NCBI RefSeq assembly: GCF_008642235.1
Contig: NZ_SJEV01000001.1
Span: 1,550,001 to 1,614,000, forward strand
Direction of reading: 5' to 3'
Origin: Planctomonas psychrotolerans
GTDB taxonomy: Bacteria; Actinomycetota; Actinomycetes; Actinomycetales; Microbacteriaceae
Length of the DNA stretch: 64,000 nucleotides
The translations under genes and the position numbers were made by a program. The first letter of the stretch is position 1. Each line of letters starts with the position of its first letter. This document shows, one piece after another, positions 8,124 to 16,946 of this stretch. The notes beneath the pieces were generated by a model. The model ran no database searches. It had not been told where the DNA came from and saw nothing but the letters and a program-made list of their open reading frames with translations.

Positions 8124-9379
8124 GAGACGACCCGCGCGGCGATGTCGGTGCGGTACTGCCCGCCCTCCAGGAAGATCTTGCCCATCGCCGCGTAGGCGCG
8201 TTCTCGAGCCTCGGCGAAGTGGGCTCCGCGGGCGACCACGCTCAGCACGCGGCCGCCGGTGGCGATCACCGCACCCGAGTGCGCCGCGGTGGTGGCGGTG
8301 GCGGCGTGAGCGATGGTCACGCCCTCCACGGCGCTCGCGGAGTCCAGCCCGGTGATGACCCGCCCGGTGAGCGGCGCCTCGGGGTAGCCCTCGCTCGCCA
8401 GCACCACGGTCACCGCGACGTCGTCGGAGAACTCCGGCCAGTCGTGGCCGGCGAGCGATCCGGTGGCGGCGGCGAGGAGCAAGCCGGACAGCGGCGTCGT
8501 CAGCCGCGGAAGCACCACCTGGGTCTCCGGGTCGCCGAAGCGCGCGTTGAACTCGATCACGCGCACGCCCCGCTCGGTGAGGATGAGCCCGCAGTACAGC
8601 AGTCCGACGAACGGCGTCTGCTCGTTCGCGAGTTGCCGCACCGTCGGCTCGGCGATGGTCGACAGCACCTCCTGAACGAAGCCGTCGGGCAGCCACGGCA
8701 GCGGCGAGTATGCGCCCATCCCGCCGGTGTTCGGTCCGCGATCCTCATCGAGGAGCAGCTTGTAGTCCTGCGCGGGGGAGAGCGGCAGCACGGTGTTCCC
8801 GTCGGAGAGGAAGAACAGCGACACCTCCTGCCCGGCCAGGTATTCCTCCACGAGCACGGTGCCCTGCTGGAGATAGAAGTCGGCGTGCGCGACCGCGGCG
8901 TTCCGGTCGCCGGTCACGATCACGCCCTTCCCCGCCGCGAGGCCGTCGGCCTTCACCACGTACGGAGCCCCGTAGGTGTCGAGCGCCTCGCTCACCTCGG
9001 CCTGCGATGCCGCACGGGTCGCCGATCCGGTCGGCACACCGGCGGCCTGCATGATGCGCTTGGCGAAGGCCTTGCTGCCCTCGAGTGCGGCGGCTCGCTT
9101 GCCGGGGCCGAACACGGGGATGCCTCGGGTGCGCAGGGCGTCGGCGACACCGGCCACCAGGGGTGCCTCCGGCCCGATCACCACGAGGTCGACGTTCTCC
9201 TCCAACGCGTAGGTCGCCACCACGCCCGCATTGTTGGGGTCGAGATGCACCACGGCGGCGTCCTCGGCGATGCCGGCGTTACCCGGAGCGGCCACGATCT
9301 CGTGGCGCGGCTCCTCGCGGGCAAGCGCGGTGATGATGGCATGCTCGCGAGCACCGGAACCGAGAACCAGGATCTTCAC
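8120..9379 (-). CDS. purD: Phosphoribosylamine-glycine ligase (GAR synthetase)
   Basis: A 419-residue ATP-grasp enzyme that makes glycinamide ribonucleotide from phosphoribosylamine, glycine and ATP. It begins with [15 protein letters not shown], the diagnostic N-terminal glycine loop, continues with [17 protein letters not shown] for ATP binding and [26 protein letters not shown] for metal/ATP contacts, and is full length. The GTG start follows a GATAGT -10 box (9388-9393, minus strand) by eight bases, so this first gene of the operon is probably translated from a leaderless mRNA. Confidence 0.95.
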   Translation of the reverse strand: MKILVLGSGAREHAIITALAREEPRHEIVAAPGNAGIAEDAAVVHLDPNNAGVVATYALEENVDLVVIGPEAPLVAGVADALRTRGIPVFGPGKRAAALEGSKAFAKRIMQAAGVPTGSATRAASQAEVSEALDTYGAPYVVKADGLAAGKGVIVTGDRNAAVAHADFYLQQGTVLVEEYLAGQEVSLFFLSDGNTVLPLSPAQDYKLLLDEDRGPNTGGMGAYSPLPWLPDGFVQEVLSTIAEPTVRQLANEQTPFVGLLYCGLILTERGVRVIEFNARFGDPETQVVLPRLTTPLSGLLLAAATGSLAGHDWPEFSDDVAVTVVLASEGYPEAPLTGRVITGLDSASAVEGVTIAHAATATTAAHSGAVIATGGRVLSVVARGAHFAEARERAYAAMGKIFLEGGQYRTDIAARVVS

Positions 9380-9475
9380 GGCACCAGACTATCGGCGGGT
9401 GCCCGGGGCGCGGACGGCGGGATCGACGACGTCCCGCGGCGCGGGAATCCCGCGGTCTGCGTCACACTGGATCGC

Positions 9476-9847
9476 ATGGCTAAAGGGAAGATAGTGGCGG
9501 TTGTCGGCGAGGCAGCGGTGCGCAAGACGCTCGAGGTGGGCGTGGCGGAGGATCGTGACGGGACGGCGCTGGCCGTGCGGTACACACTGCAGGTGCTGGC
9601 CGAGCAGGCGCCCGGGAACACCCTCGAGGTGCGGGTGCCGCCGTTCGGTGCCGTGCAGTGCGTGGAGGGCCCCGGGCACACGCGCGGCACACCGCCGAAC
9701 GTGGTCGAGACCGACGCGGCGACCTGGCTCGAGCTGGCCACCGGTGCCCTCGCCTGGGAGGCCGGTGTCGAGAGCGGGCGGGTGCAGGCGTCGGGGTCGC
9801 GGGCGAGTCTCGCCGGCATCCTGCCCGTCGGCTGGCAACGCACGTAG
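9476..9847 (+). CDS. Sterol carrier (SCP2-like) family protein
   Basis: A 123-residue protein starting MAKGKIVAVVGEAAVRKTLEV, with RYTLQVLAEQAPGNTLEVRVPPFGAVQC and NVVETDAATWLELATGALAW. The latter is the core of the actinobacterial sterol-carrier-like family found close to purF in mycobacteria and relatives. The fold makes a hydrophobic tunnel; no ligand is established for these short bacterial forms. It is transcribed away from purD across a 96-bp gap, with a weak CACACT -10-like box seven bases before the ATG. Confidence 0.8.
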   Translation: MAKGKIVAVVGEAAVRKTLEVGVAEDRDGTALAVRYTLQVLAEQAPGNTLEVRVPPFGAVQCVEGPGHTRGTPPNVVETDAATWLELATGALAWEAGVESGRVQASGSRASLAGILPVGWQRT

Positions 9848-9886
9848 GCGGGCGTTCTTCCCGGGGAGGTGCGCGACAATGGAACG

Positions 9887-10240
9887 GTGTCGAATCCCAG
9901 CCAGCCGCAGCCGCAGCCGACCGCCCAGGTCACGATCCGTCGCTCGCCGCGTTACCTGCGGTTCATGGGGGTCGGTGCCATCCTGGGCCTCGTGCTGGCG
10001 CTCATCCTGACGATGACGTTCGAAGCGGGCCTCGACTACACGAGGACGCAGATCTTCGGCTTCCTGGCCCTGCTCGCCGTGGTGCTGTTCGGAACGCTCG
10101 GGGGGATCGTGGCGCTGGTGCTCGATCGGGTGGGCAGCCGCCGGGCGTCGACCGTGGAGGCGGAGCGCGTGAACGTGCACTCGCAGCAGGAGGGCGACGC
10201 CGACGACGCCGCCCGTGGCACCCCGCCGACCGGGCGCTAG
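9887..10240 (+). CDS. Small actinobacterial membrane protein, two helices
   Basis: A 117-residue protein. VTIRRSPRYLRFMGVGAILG precedes a first helix at about 27-48, and a second lies at about 58-82 (IFGFLALLAVVLFGTLGGIVALVLD), with a charged C-terminal tail. This architecture is conserved next to sterol-carrier and purine genes in actinobacteria, and some databases give it an unsupported potassium-transporter label. A GTG six bases after GACAAT (9875-9880) was chosen because it fits a leaderless promoter; an in-frame GTG at 9869 lies inside a purine-rich stretch and is less likely. Function is unknown. Confidence 0.7.
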   Translation: MSNPSQPQPQPTAQVTIRRSPRYLRFMGVGAILGLVLALILTMTFEAGLDYTRTQIFGFLALLAVVLFGTLGGIVALVLDRVGSRRASTVEAERVNVHSQQEGDADDAARGTPPTGR

Positions 10241-10263
10241 CAGTACCGACCGGAGAGGGTCGC

Positions 10264-10962
10264 TCACGCGCCCCGACCGTGCACGGGTCTGGCGTTCACC
10301 GGCGGTTCTCCGACCTCCAGAACGGTATGGTCACCGCACGCCGTCCCGGTAACGCTGGCTCGATCGATGCGCGACACCGTGAACCATCGGATCGCGTTGC
10401 GCAGTCGGCACCACCCCACGAGGTACCACTGACCGTTCGTGGAGGCGAACAGCACGGGTTCGACGTCGCGGGTGGTCGTCGTCCCATCCCTCGGCGTGTA
10501 TCGGATGCGGAGCACTCGCTGCTCGGCCATCGCCTCCTCCAGCGCCGACCGGATCGAGCGCGAAGAGGAGGGGTCCGCGTTGACCCAGACGCGGCCGGCC
10601 AGCTCATCGGCTCGTGCTCGGGTTCGGGGATCGAGGACGTCGAGGATCTTCTGCACCCCGGCCGCAGCCAGATCAGCGTAGGGGGCATCGGGCGCGGCGG
10701 ATACGGCTGCCATGAGCGCCACGGCCTGCGCGGGAGACAGGGCGACCGGCGGTAAGGACGCACCTACCGCCAGCCCGTACCCACCGCCCGGACCCGGGCG
10801 CGACCACACGGGCGCGCCGCTGTTCCCGAGCGCTGCGAGGTCTCTCTTGACGGTGCGCACCGACACGCCGAATTCTCTCGCCAGCCGCTCGGCGGAGCAC
10901 CCTCGGGTTCCGTTACGGCGCAGCATCTCGGACAGGGCATGCAGTCGTTCCGCTCGCTTCAC
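10264..10962 (-). CDS. HTH/WYL-domain transcriptional regulator
   Basis: A 232-residue regulator. Residues 1-60 (KRAERLHALSEMLRRNGTRG, then AREFGVSVRTVKRDLAAL) form a DeoR/HTH_11-type winged helix. The C-terminal part carries the WYL core VEPVLFASTNGQWYLVGWCR, which in this family binds small ligands or nucleic acid. The GTG start was set by the natural N-terminus of the helix-turn-helix. It is divergent from the adjacent hydrolase gene, separated by 73 bp containing two TGACA half-sites, a common layout for a local repressor and its target. Confidence 0.88.
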   Translation of the reverse strand: MKRAERLHALSEMLRRNGTRGCSAERLAREFGVSVRTVKRDLAALGNSGAPVWSRPGPGGGYGLAVGASLPPVALSPAQAVALMAAVSAAPDAPYADLAAAGVQKILDVLDPRTRARADELAGRVWVNADPSSSRSIRSALEEAMAEQRVLRIRYTPRDGTTTTRDVEPVLFASTNGQWYLVGWCRLRNAIRWFTVSRIDRASVTGTACGDHTVLEVGEPPVNARPVHGRGA

Positions 10963-10984
10963 CGTTCGACCCGCACCGAATTCA

Positions 10985-11001
10985 TGACAAAAATGGTGAC
11001 A
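10985..11001. promoter_or_regulatory. Direct TGACA repeat between divergent WYL regulator and hydrolase
   Basis: TGACA at 10985-10989 and 10997-11001 lie 12 bp apart in the AT-richer centre of the divergent gap. They may be operator half-sites for the WYL protein or -35-like elements; no single reading is decisive. Confidence 0.35.
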
Positions 11002-11035
11002 CACAGGTGCCCGGGGCGCCTCCGAAGATGTGGAT

Positions 11036-11776
11036 ATGACACCTATCACGAGCAATTCGACCGTCATCCTCATCGCCGGCCACTGGCTGGGCGCGTGGGC
11101 GTGGGATGACGTCCTCGAGCACCTGCACGCCGCCGACATCCGTGCAATCTCGATGACGCTGCCCGGTCTCGACGGTGACGACCGTGGGCGCGCGGCGAGG
11201 ACTCTCGATGATCAAACCGCAGCGATCCTCGACGTCCTTGCTCGTGTCGTAGTCGCCCCAGACCAGCCCGCGACCATCGTCGCTCACAGTGGGGCGAACG
11301 CGCCCGTCAGCCTCATCCTCGACCGGCACCCGGAGCTTGTTCATCGGGTGGTGTGGGTCGACTCCGGCCCGACGGCGCCGGGAAGCGCGTTCGCCCCGGA
11401 CCTCCCGGACGAAGTGGAGGAGCTCCCGCTGCCGTCCTTCGACGTCCTCGCGCAGCAGGCGAGTCTCGAAGGCCTCAGCGCAGAGGTCCTCGACCGTTTT
11501 CGCGCCCGGGCCGTCCCTGAGCCGGGTCCCGTGCTTCGTCAGGCCGTCGAGCTCACGAACGAAGCTCGCCGCACGGTCCGGACCACCCTGGTGTGCTGCT
11601 CGATCCCGAGCGCGCAGGTGCTGGAACTGGCCCGGGGAGGCCATCCCCTGTTCGCCGAAGTCGCGAACCTCGCGCACCTCGATGTCAGCGACCTCCCCAC
11701 AGGGCATTGGCCTATGTGGAGCCGCCCTCGAGACCTCGCCGAAATCATCCGGTCAGCGGCGTCTCGAACCGACTGA
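11036..11776 (+). CDS. Alpha/beta-fold hydrolase
   Basis: A 246-residue soluble hydrolase. VILIAGHWLGAWAWDDV is the oxyanion region and TIVAHSGANAP carries the nucleophile (Ser in AHSGA). An acidic position is suggested by VVWVDSGP, and the catalytic His lies in DLPTGHWPMWSRP. The HW-G-W-W start and GHWPMWS ending are typical of small esterase/aminohydrolase-like members encoded beside a dedicated regulator. The substrate is unknown. The ATG was preferred over a GTG two codons earlier. Confidence 0.82.
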   Translation: MTPITSNSTVILIAGHWLGAWAWDDVLEHLHAADIRAISMTLPGLDGDDRGRAARTLDDQTAAILDVLARVVVAPDQPATIVAHSGANAPVSLILDRHPELVHRVVWVDSGPTAPGSAFAPDLPDEVEELPLPSFDVLAQQASLEGLSAEVLDRFRARAVPEPGPVLRQAVELTNEARRTVRTTLVCCSIPSAQVLELARGGHPLFAEVANLAHLDVSDLPTGHWPMWSRPRDLAEIIRSAASRTD

Positions 11777-11823
11777 ACCTGCGCGCACGACCGACTGATC
11801 GCACGACTGGTCACCGCGTCCGG

Positions 11824-13281
11824 TCAGCTGAGCTGGGTGGCCTCCACCCAGGCCAGGTACTCCGGCGTCACGCTGCCGGTGACGTAATCGCCGGTGAAGC
11901 AGCTCATCTCGAGGTCGGTCACCGTCGAGCCCTCCGTGATGGCGGCGCGCATGTCCTCCACCTCCTGATAGATGAGGTGATCCGCCCCGAGTTCGCGAGC
12001 GATCTCGGGGATCTTGCGGCCGGCCGCGACGAGCTCGGTGCGGGACGGCATGTTGATGCCGTACACGTGCGGGTAGCGCACGGGGGGAGCGGCCGACGTG
12101 AAGGTGACCTCGTTGGCGCCGGCCGCACGCGCCATCTCCACGATCTCCTTCGACGTGGTGCCGCGCACGATCGAGTCGTCGACGATGAGGATGTTCTTGC
12201 CCGCGAACTCCGAGCTCATGGCGTTGAGCTTCTGCCGCACCGACTTCTTGCGCTCCGCCTGCCCCGGCATGATGAACGTGCGGCCCACGTAGCGGTTCTT
12301 GTAGAAGCCCTCGCGGTACTCTATGCCGAGCTTCTGAGCGACCTGCATGGCCGCGGGCCGGGACGAGTCCGGGATGGGCATCACGACATCGATGTTCCCG
12401 GTCGGGGCGTACCGCGCCACCGTGTCGGCGAGGCGGTTGCCCATCCGCAACCGAGCCTCGTACACCGAGATGCCGTTCATCACCGAGTCGGGACGGGCCA
12501 GGTAGACGTACTCGAACGAGCACGGCACGAGACGCGGGTCCTGGGCGGTCTGCCGCGAGATCATCTCACCGTCCATCGTGATGAACACCGCCTCGCCGGG
12601 GGCGATCTCCCGCACGGACTCGTAGCCGAGGCTCTCCATGACCAGCGATTCGGAGGCGACGATCCACTCCTCCTTGCCGTCCTCGCCCGTGTGCCGGCCC
12701 AGGCTGAGCGGCCGGATGCCGTAGGGGTCGCGGAACGCGAGGAGACCGTGACCGGCGATGAGCGCGATGGCCGCGTACGAACCTTCGACGCGCTCGTGCA
12801 CCCGCTCCACCGCGGTGAACACCTGATCAGGGTCGAGCGCCAGACCGGAGACCTGCGCCTGCAGCTCATGGGCGAAGATGTTGAGCAGGAGCTCCGTGTC
12901 GGACGTGGTGTTGAGGTGCCGCCGGTCGATGTGGAAGAGCTCCTGCGTGAGCTCCCGGGTGTTCGTGAGGTTGCCGTTGTGCACGAGGATGATGCCGTAC
13001 GGCGCGTTCACGTAGAACGGTTGGGCCTCCTCGTCGTTCGCGGCCGAGCCCTTCGTCGTGTAGCGCACGTGGCCTAGGCCGATCGTGCCTTGAAGGTTCC
13101 GCATGTCGCGGGTGCGGAACGCCTCGCGAACCTGACCCTTCGCCTTCACCATGTGGAAGGTGCTGCCGTCCACGGTCGTGATCCCGGTGGAGTCCTGACC
13201 GCGGTGCTGCAGCAGGAGGAGGCTGTCGTAGATCAGCTGGTTGACGGGCAGGGGGGAAACGACGCCAACGATGCCGCACAT
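11824..13281 (-). CDS. purF: Amidophosphoribosyltransferase (glutamine PRPP amidotransferase)
   Basis: A 485-residue enzyme catalysing the first committed step of purine synthesis. Cys2 directly follows Met (MCGIVGVV), so the Ntn glutaminase nucleophile is exposed by Met removal without a longer propeptide. The PRPP loop is ILIVDDSIVRGTTSKEIV. The C-terminus reads YPHVYGINMPSRTELVA and LEMSCFTGDYVT, close to the E. coli form; at positions where the Bacillus-type enzyme has iron-sulfur Cys ligands, His and non-Cys residues occur, so a [4Fe-4S] cluster is unlikely. It is divergent from purM rather than co-directional with it. Confidence 0.95.
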   Translation of the reverse strand: MCGIVGVVSPLPVNQLIYDSLLLLQHRGQDSTGITTVDGSTFHMVKAKGQVREAFRTRDMRNLQGTIGLGHVRYTTKGSAANDEEAQPFYVNAPYGIILVHNGNLTNTRELTQELFHIDRRHLNTTSDTELLLNIFAHELQAQVSGLALDPDQVFTAVERVHERVEGSYAAIALIAGHGLLAFRDPYGIRPLSLGRHTGEDGKEEWIVASESLVMESLGYESVREIAPGEAVFITMDGEMISRQTAQDPRLVPCSFEYVYLARPDSVMNGISVYEARLRMGNRLADTVARYAPTGNIDVVMPIPDSSRPAAMQVAQKLGIEYREGFYKNRYVGRTFIMPGQAERKKSVRQKLNAMSSEFAGKNILIVDDSIVRGTTSKEIVEMARAAGANEVTFTSAAPPVRYPHVYGINMPSRTELVAAGRKIPEIARELGADHLIYQEVEDMRAAITEGSTVTDLEMSCFTGDYVTGSVTPEYLAWVEATQLS

Positions 13282-13473
13282 GCTCAGGCAGCTCCAGTGT
13301 GTAAGAGGGGACGTGGTGAGGGTCTGAAGGAGGGATCGACCGAGGGGGCCGGAATCGGGTGGCCGCCGCGCGGCCCGCACGATCATAGTTTCTCACGCCG
13401 GTGGCGTGTTCCCCGACGGCGATCCCCTGCCCCGGCCGCGGGGCGGATGGGCGCCGACGCTATCGTGGTAGCC
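13282..13473. promoter_or_regulatory. purF/purM divergent promoter region with GC palindrome
   Basis: The 192-bp divergent gap carries a 6-3-6 palindrome GGCCGC-CGC-GCGGCC at 13361-13375. TATCGT at 13461-13466 lies seven bases before the purM ATG, consistent with a leaderless purM transcript. No PurR-box copy is recognised. Confidence 0.5.
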
Positions 13474-14592
13474 ATGACGACCGCATCCTCTTCCTATGCC
13501 GCTGCCGGGGTCGACACGGCTGCCGGAGACCTCGCCGTCGAACTCATGAAGCAGGCGGTGTCGGCGACCCATTCGTCGAACGTCTTCGGTGGTGTCGGCG
13601 GATTCGCCGGTCTGTACGACGTGTCGTTCCTCACCGCGTTCCGTCGCCCTCTGCTCGCCACCTCGACCGACGGCGTCGGCACGAAGGTCGCGATCGCGCA
13701 GGCGCTCGACAAGCACGACACGATCGGCCAGGACCTCGTGGGCATGGTGGTCGACGACATCGTCGTCGTGGGCGCCCGGCCCCTGTTCATGACCGACTAC
13801 ATCGCATGCGGCAAGGTGGTGCCGGAGCGCATCGCGGAGATCGTCGCCGGGATCGCCCGTGCGTGCTCCGCGACCGGCACCGCGCTCGTCGGCGGCGAGA
13901 CCGCCGAGCACCCCGGCCTCCTCGGGGTCGACGACTACGACGTGGCGGGGGCGGCGGTGGGCGCCGTCGAAGCGGATGCGGTGCTCGGCGCCGACCGGGT
14001 GCGTGCGGGTGACGTGGTGCTCGCCCTCGAGTCGTCGGGGCTGCACTCCAACGGGTTCTCGCTGGTGCGCCGCATCCTCTCCACGGCCGGGATCGGCTTC
14101 ACCGACCGGTCGCCCGAGCTCGGCGGCGTCGTGGGCGAGGTGCTGCTCGAGCCGACCCGGCTCTACACCGCGCCGCTCCTGCGGCTGCTCGACACCGAGC
14201 CGCTCGGGGCGTCGGTGCGATCGATCAGCCACGTGACCGGCGGGGGCATCGCGGCCAACCTGGCCCGTGTGCTGCCGCGGGGCATGTTCGTGGACGTGGA
14301 TCGGTCCACGTGGTCGCCGCAGAACGTCTTCCGAGCGCTCGCCGCACTGTCGGGCGCGACGCTGGAGAGCACCGAGGGCACCTGGAATCTCGGCATCGGG
14401 ATGCTCGTCGTGATCGCGCCCGATGCGGCGGACGACGCGATCGCCGCGCTCGCCGCCGACGGCATTCCCACCTGGCAGGTGGGGGAGGTGCGCGACGTCA
14501 CGGCTGCGCCCCTCGACCTCGCGGGCTACGAGCAGGGTGCGAAGGGCGTCGATGGCGGCGCGGTGCGGATGGTCGGCTCCTACGCCGACTGA
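13474..14592 (+). CDS. purM: Phosphoribosylformylglycinamidine cyclo-ligase (AIR synthetase)
   Basis: A 372-residue ATP-dependent enzyme converting FGAM to AIR. Characteristic segments are LLATSTDGVGTKVAIAQAL near residue 55, VVDDIVVVGARPLFMTDYIA, GGETAEHPG, SSGLHSNGFSLVRR and VTGGGIAANLARVLP. Length is usual for the family. This ATG was chosen because it sits seven bases behind a TATCGT -10 box and matches the expected N-terminus. It diverges from purF, and its 3' end converges on the DUF3073 gene. Confidence 0.95.
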   Translation: MTTASSSYAAAGVDTAAGDLAVELMKQAVSATHSSNVFGGVGGFAGLYDVSFLTAFRRPLLATSTDGVGTKVAIAQALDKHDTIGQDLVGMVVDDIVVVGARPLFMTDYIACGKVVPERIAEIVAGIARACSATGTALVGGETAEHPGLLGVDDYDVAGAAVGAVEADAVLGADRVRAGDVVLALESSGLHSNGFSLVRRILSTAGIGFTDRSPELGGVVGEVLLEPTRLYTAPLLRLLDTEPLGASVRSISHVTGGGIAANLARVLPRGMFVDVDRSTWSPQNVFRALAALSGATLESTEGTWNLGIGMLVVIAPDAADDAIAALAADGIPTWQVGEVRDVTAAPLDLAGYEQGAKGVDGGAVRMVGSYAD

Positions 14593-14694
14593 CCGGTCTC
14601 GCCTGACTGACGTCGACCGACGGCCTCACGCCGACTGACGGGCTACGCCTGATTCGCGGGACCTACGGGTGCCGCGGGAGATGAGCGGGGAACG

Positions 14695-14895
14695 CTAGGC
14701 GAGCTTCTGCTCGTCCTCCGACTCGAACTTGTCGGTGTCGTACTCCGACCACTTCGCCAGCTCTTCTTCGGACAGCTCGCTGTGGGCGTGTCCGGTGAGC
14801 TCACGCTCCAGTTCGTTGTAGTTCGTCTCGGGGCTGAAGTACTTCAGCTCGCGAGCCACCTTGGTGTGCTTCGCTTTTTGACGGCCGCGCCCCAT
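14695..14895 (-). CDS. DUF3073 family small protein
   Basis: A 66-residue highly charged protein, MGRGRQKAKHTKVARELKYF followed by an acidic half rich in Glu/Ser (SELSEEELAKWSEYDTDKFE). This is the DUF3073 family, near-universal in actinobacteria and, from memory, next to purM in mycobacteria as well. It has no known function; the basic head and acidic tail suggest nucleic-acid or ribosome contact, which is inference. The ATG has a GAGGGGGT ribosome site. Confidence 0.9.
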   Translation of the reverse strand: MGRGRQKAKHTKVARELKYFSPETNYNELERELTGHAHSELSEEELAKWSEYDTDKFESEDEQKLA

Positions 14896-15001
14896 GCGTG
14901 ACCCCCTCACAAACTCGGGCCGAGTGAGCAAGAGTCACCCGAAGAAATGAACAGAAATGGGAAAAATCTAACTGTCAGCTTAGCATGCGGCGTCCGACGC
15001 C

Positions 15002-16510
15002 CTAGCTGGTTGTGGGTTCGCCGTCGAGCGGGCGGAACGCGACCCCCGTGGCGCTCAATCGAGCCAATTGTGGACGAAGCCGTCGCAGGAAGTCGTCGTA
15101 ATCGCGGGAGTCGCCGGGTGCGCCGCCCGGTGCGAGCGGCTGACGCCACACCGCCTCGGCGAGCGCATGCAGCCGCGGGAACAGCATGTACTCGGCGTGC
15201 TCGGCCGTGGGCACGTACTCGGTCCACAGGTTGGCCTGCCCGCCGAGGATCGTGCCGTGGCGGTCCTCTCCCGCATGCCCCGGCTCGGCCGCCGCGCCGG
15301 CGCCCGGCTCGAACTCGAACACCCGCCGAAGTGACACGGCGCTGTGGGGAAAGGTGACCGGCTCCCGAGTGTCGAGCGACTGCGCGTGGTCGAGGTACAC
15401 GTACTCGCACGGCGACATCACCACGTCGTACCCAGCGCGCACCGCCGCCGTGCCGTGGGCGGCGCTCCGCCACGCCATGACCACGGTGTCCTTCGGTGCG
15501 CCGCCGTCCACCACCTCGTCCCACCCGACCATGCGGCGACCCAGCTCGCGCAGCATCCCGGCGGTCTCGGTGGTGAACCAGCCCTGGAGCCGCTCCTCGT
15601 CGGGGAGTCCGAGTTCGGCGATGCGGATCTGCGCTCCCGGTGACGCCTCCCACTCCGCCTTCGGCACCTCGTCGCCGCCCGCGTGCACGAACGTGCCGGG
15701 GAAGATGTCGGCCACCTCGGCGAACACGGCCCGCACGAACTCCAGCGTGGGGTCGTCGAGGTTGAGGATGCGGCGGCTGATGCCCCAGCGGGTCCACACC
15801 TCGGCGGGTTCCCCGTTTCCGAGCTCGGGATAGGCGGCGATCGCCGCGGAGGCGTGCCCCGGCAGGTCGATCTCGGGCACGATCTCGATATGGCGCTCGG
15901 CGGCGTAGGCGACCACCGCCGCGAGTTCGGCCCTCGTGTACGCACCCCCGTGCGGCACGCCGTCGTAGGAGGGCTCCGGTCGTCCGTCGTCGTATCCCAC
16001 GATGGTGCTCGACCGGGTGGCCCCGACCGAGGTGAGCCGCGGATATCCCGGGATCGGGATGCGCCAGCCCTGGTCGTCGGTGAGGTGCAGGTGCAGCACG
16101 TTCAGTTTCAGTGCGGCGAGCAAATCGATCACCCGGTACAGGAAGGAGACCGGTTGGAAGTGCCGCGCGACGTCGAGCATCAGACCCCGCCAGCGAAAGG
16201 CCGGAGCGTCTTCGATGTGCACGTGCGGCAGCTCCACCGGACCGCGCTCGAGCACCGCCTCGAGGGTCGGCGCCCAGCGATCGGACGGGAGCAGCTGCAG
16301 CAGGGTCTGCATCCCGTAGAAGAGTCCCGCGTCGTCCCCACCACGGAGCACCACCCCGCCGTCCCCCACCGAGAGCACGTACGCCTCCGGTGACAGGAAC
16401 CCGTCGAGCGTGCGTCGCACCTGGCTGATGCCCGCGAGTCGGAAGCGCCCCTCCCCGGGCCGAACCAGACGTGGTTCGGGAACGAGCGCGAGGGCGTGGG
16501 ATTTCGGCAT
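15002..16510 (-). CDS. Beta-N-acetylhexosaminidase, glycoside hydrolase family 20
   Basis: A 502-residue GH20 enzyme that removes terminal beta-GlcNAc or GalNAc. An N-terminal GH20b-like domain (about 1-115) precedes the TIM barrel that starts at FRWRGLMLDVARHF. Catalytic residues are in HAGGDEVPKAEW, with the Asp-Glu pair at about 280-281, and a Trp-rich aglycone site occurs in GGQANLWTEYVP. There is no signal peptide, so the enzyme is probably cytoplasmic and acts on imported or recycled amino-sugar oligomers. The ATG has a GGAGGT ribosome site. No transporter gene is adjacent. Confidence 0.93.
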   Translation of the reverse strand: MPKSHALALVPEPRLVRPGEGRFRLAGISQVRRTLDGFLSPEAYVLSVGDGGVVLRGGDDAGLFYGMQTLLQLLPSDRWAPTLEAVLERGPVELPHVHIEDAPAFRWRGLMLDVARHFQPVSFLYRVIDLLAALKLNVLHLHLTDDQGWRIPIPGYPRLTSVGATRSSTIVGYDDGRPEPSYDGVPHGGAYTRAELAAVVAYAAERHIEIVPEIDLPGHASAAIAAYPELGNGEPAEVWTRWGISRRILNLDDPTLEFVRAVFAEVADIFPGTFVHAGGDEVPKAEWEASPGAQIRIAELGLPDEERLQGWFTTETAGMLRELGRRMVGWDEVVDGGAPKDTVVMAWRSAAHGTAAVRAGYDVVMSPCEYVYLDHAQSLDTREPVTFPHSAVSLRRVFEFEPGAGAAAEPGHAGEDRHGTILGGQANLWTEYVPTAEHAEYMLFPRLHALAEAVWRQPLAPGGAPGDSRDYDDFLRRLRPQLARLSATGVAFRPLDGEPTTS

Positions 16511-16620
16511 CGACAACCTCCGCATCCCACCCTAGGGCTCGCACATCGGCGGGCGTGGCAGGATTGCCGACGACACCGCATGCCCGCGACGCGGCGCCCG
16601 ATCAGGAGGACCCCATTTCC

Positions 16621-16944
16621 GTGCACCCGTCCCTCCTCTTCACCGCCGCCAGTTCGGCGTACCTCGGCAACGTCGTACTGGGGTCCGGCGTGAAGCTCCG
16701 ACTGTTCAGCACTCGGTCGTTCCGCTGGGTGCACCACGCGGTGTACATCACGACCTGCGTTCTCGGTGCTGCGGCCGTGAGCAGCCTGCTGTGGTCCGAG
16801 GATGTTGCAGGCTGGGTGCTCCTTCCCGCCGCGATTCCGCTCGCCGCCCTTCCCTATGCCGCGTCCCGTTCCCGCCGTCATGTCGTGGTCGCCCTGCTCG
16901 CTGCGCCCTTCTTTCTCGTCAGCCTGATCGTCTCCTGGAGGTAG
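16621..16944 (+). CDS. Small three-helix membrane protein
   Basis: A 107-residue protein with hydrophobic segments at about 35-55 ([20 protein letters not shown]), 62-80 ([18 protein letters not shown]) and 88-105 ([19 protein letters not shown]). Start GTG follows AGGAGGA by ten bases. The stop is two bases before the nitroreductase start, so the two share an operon. Not recognised as a known family. Confidence 0.7.
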   Translation: MHPSLLFTAASSAYLGNVVLGSGVKLRLFSTRSFRWVHHAVYITTCVLGAAAVSSLLWSEDVAGWVLLPAAIPLAALPYAASRSRRHVVVALLAAPFFLVSLIVSWR

Positions 16945-16946
16945 GA

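Noticed and set aside
14907-16544. Long alternative frame covering the GH20 gene
   Set aside because: Arg/Gly-rich low-complexity translation; the GH20 frame has catalytic motifs and a ribosome site.
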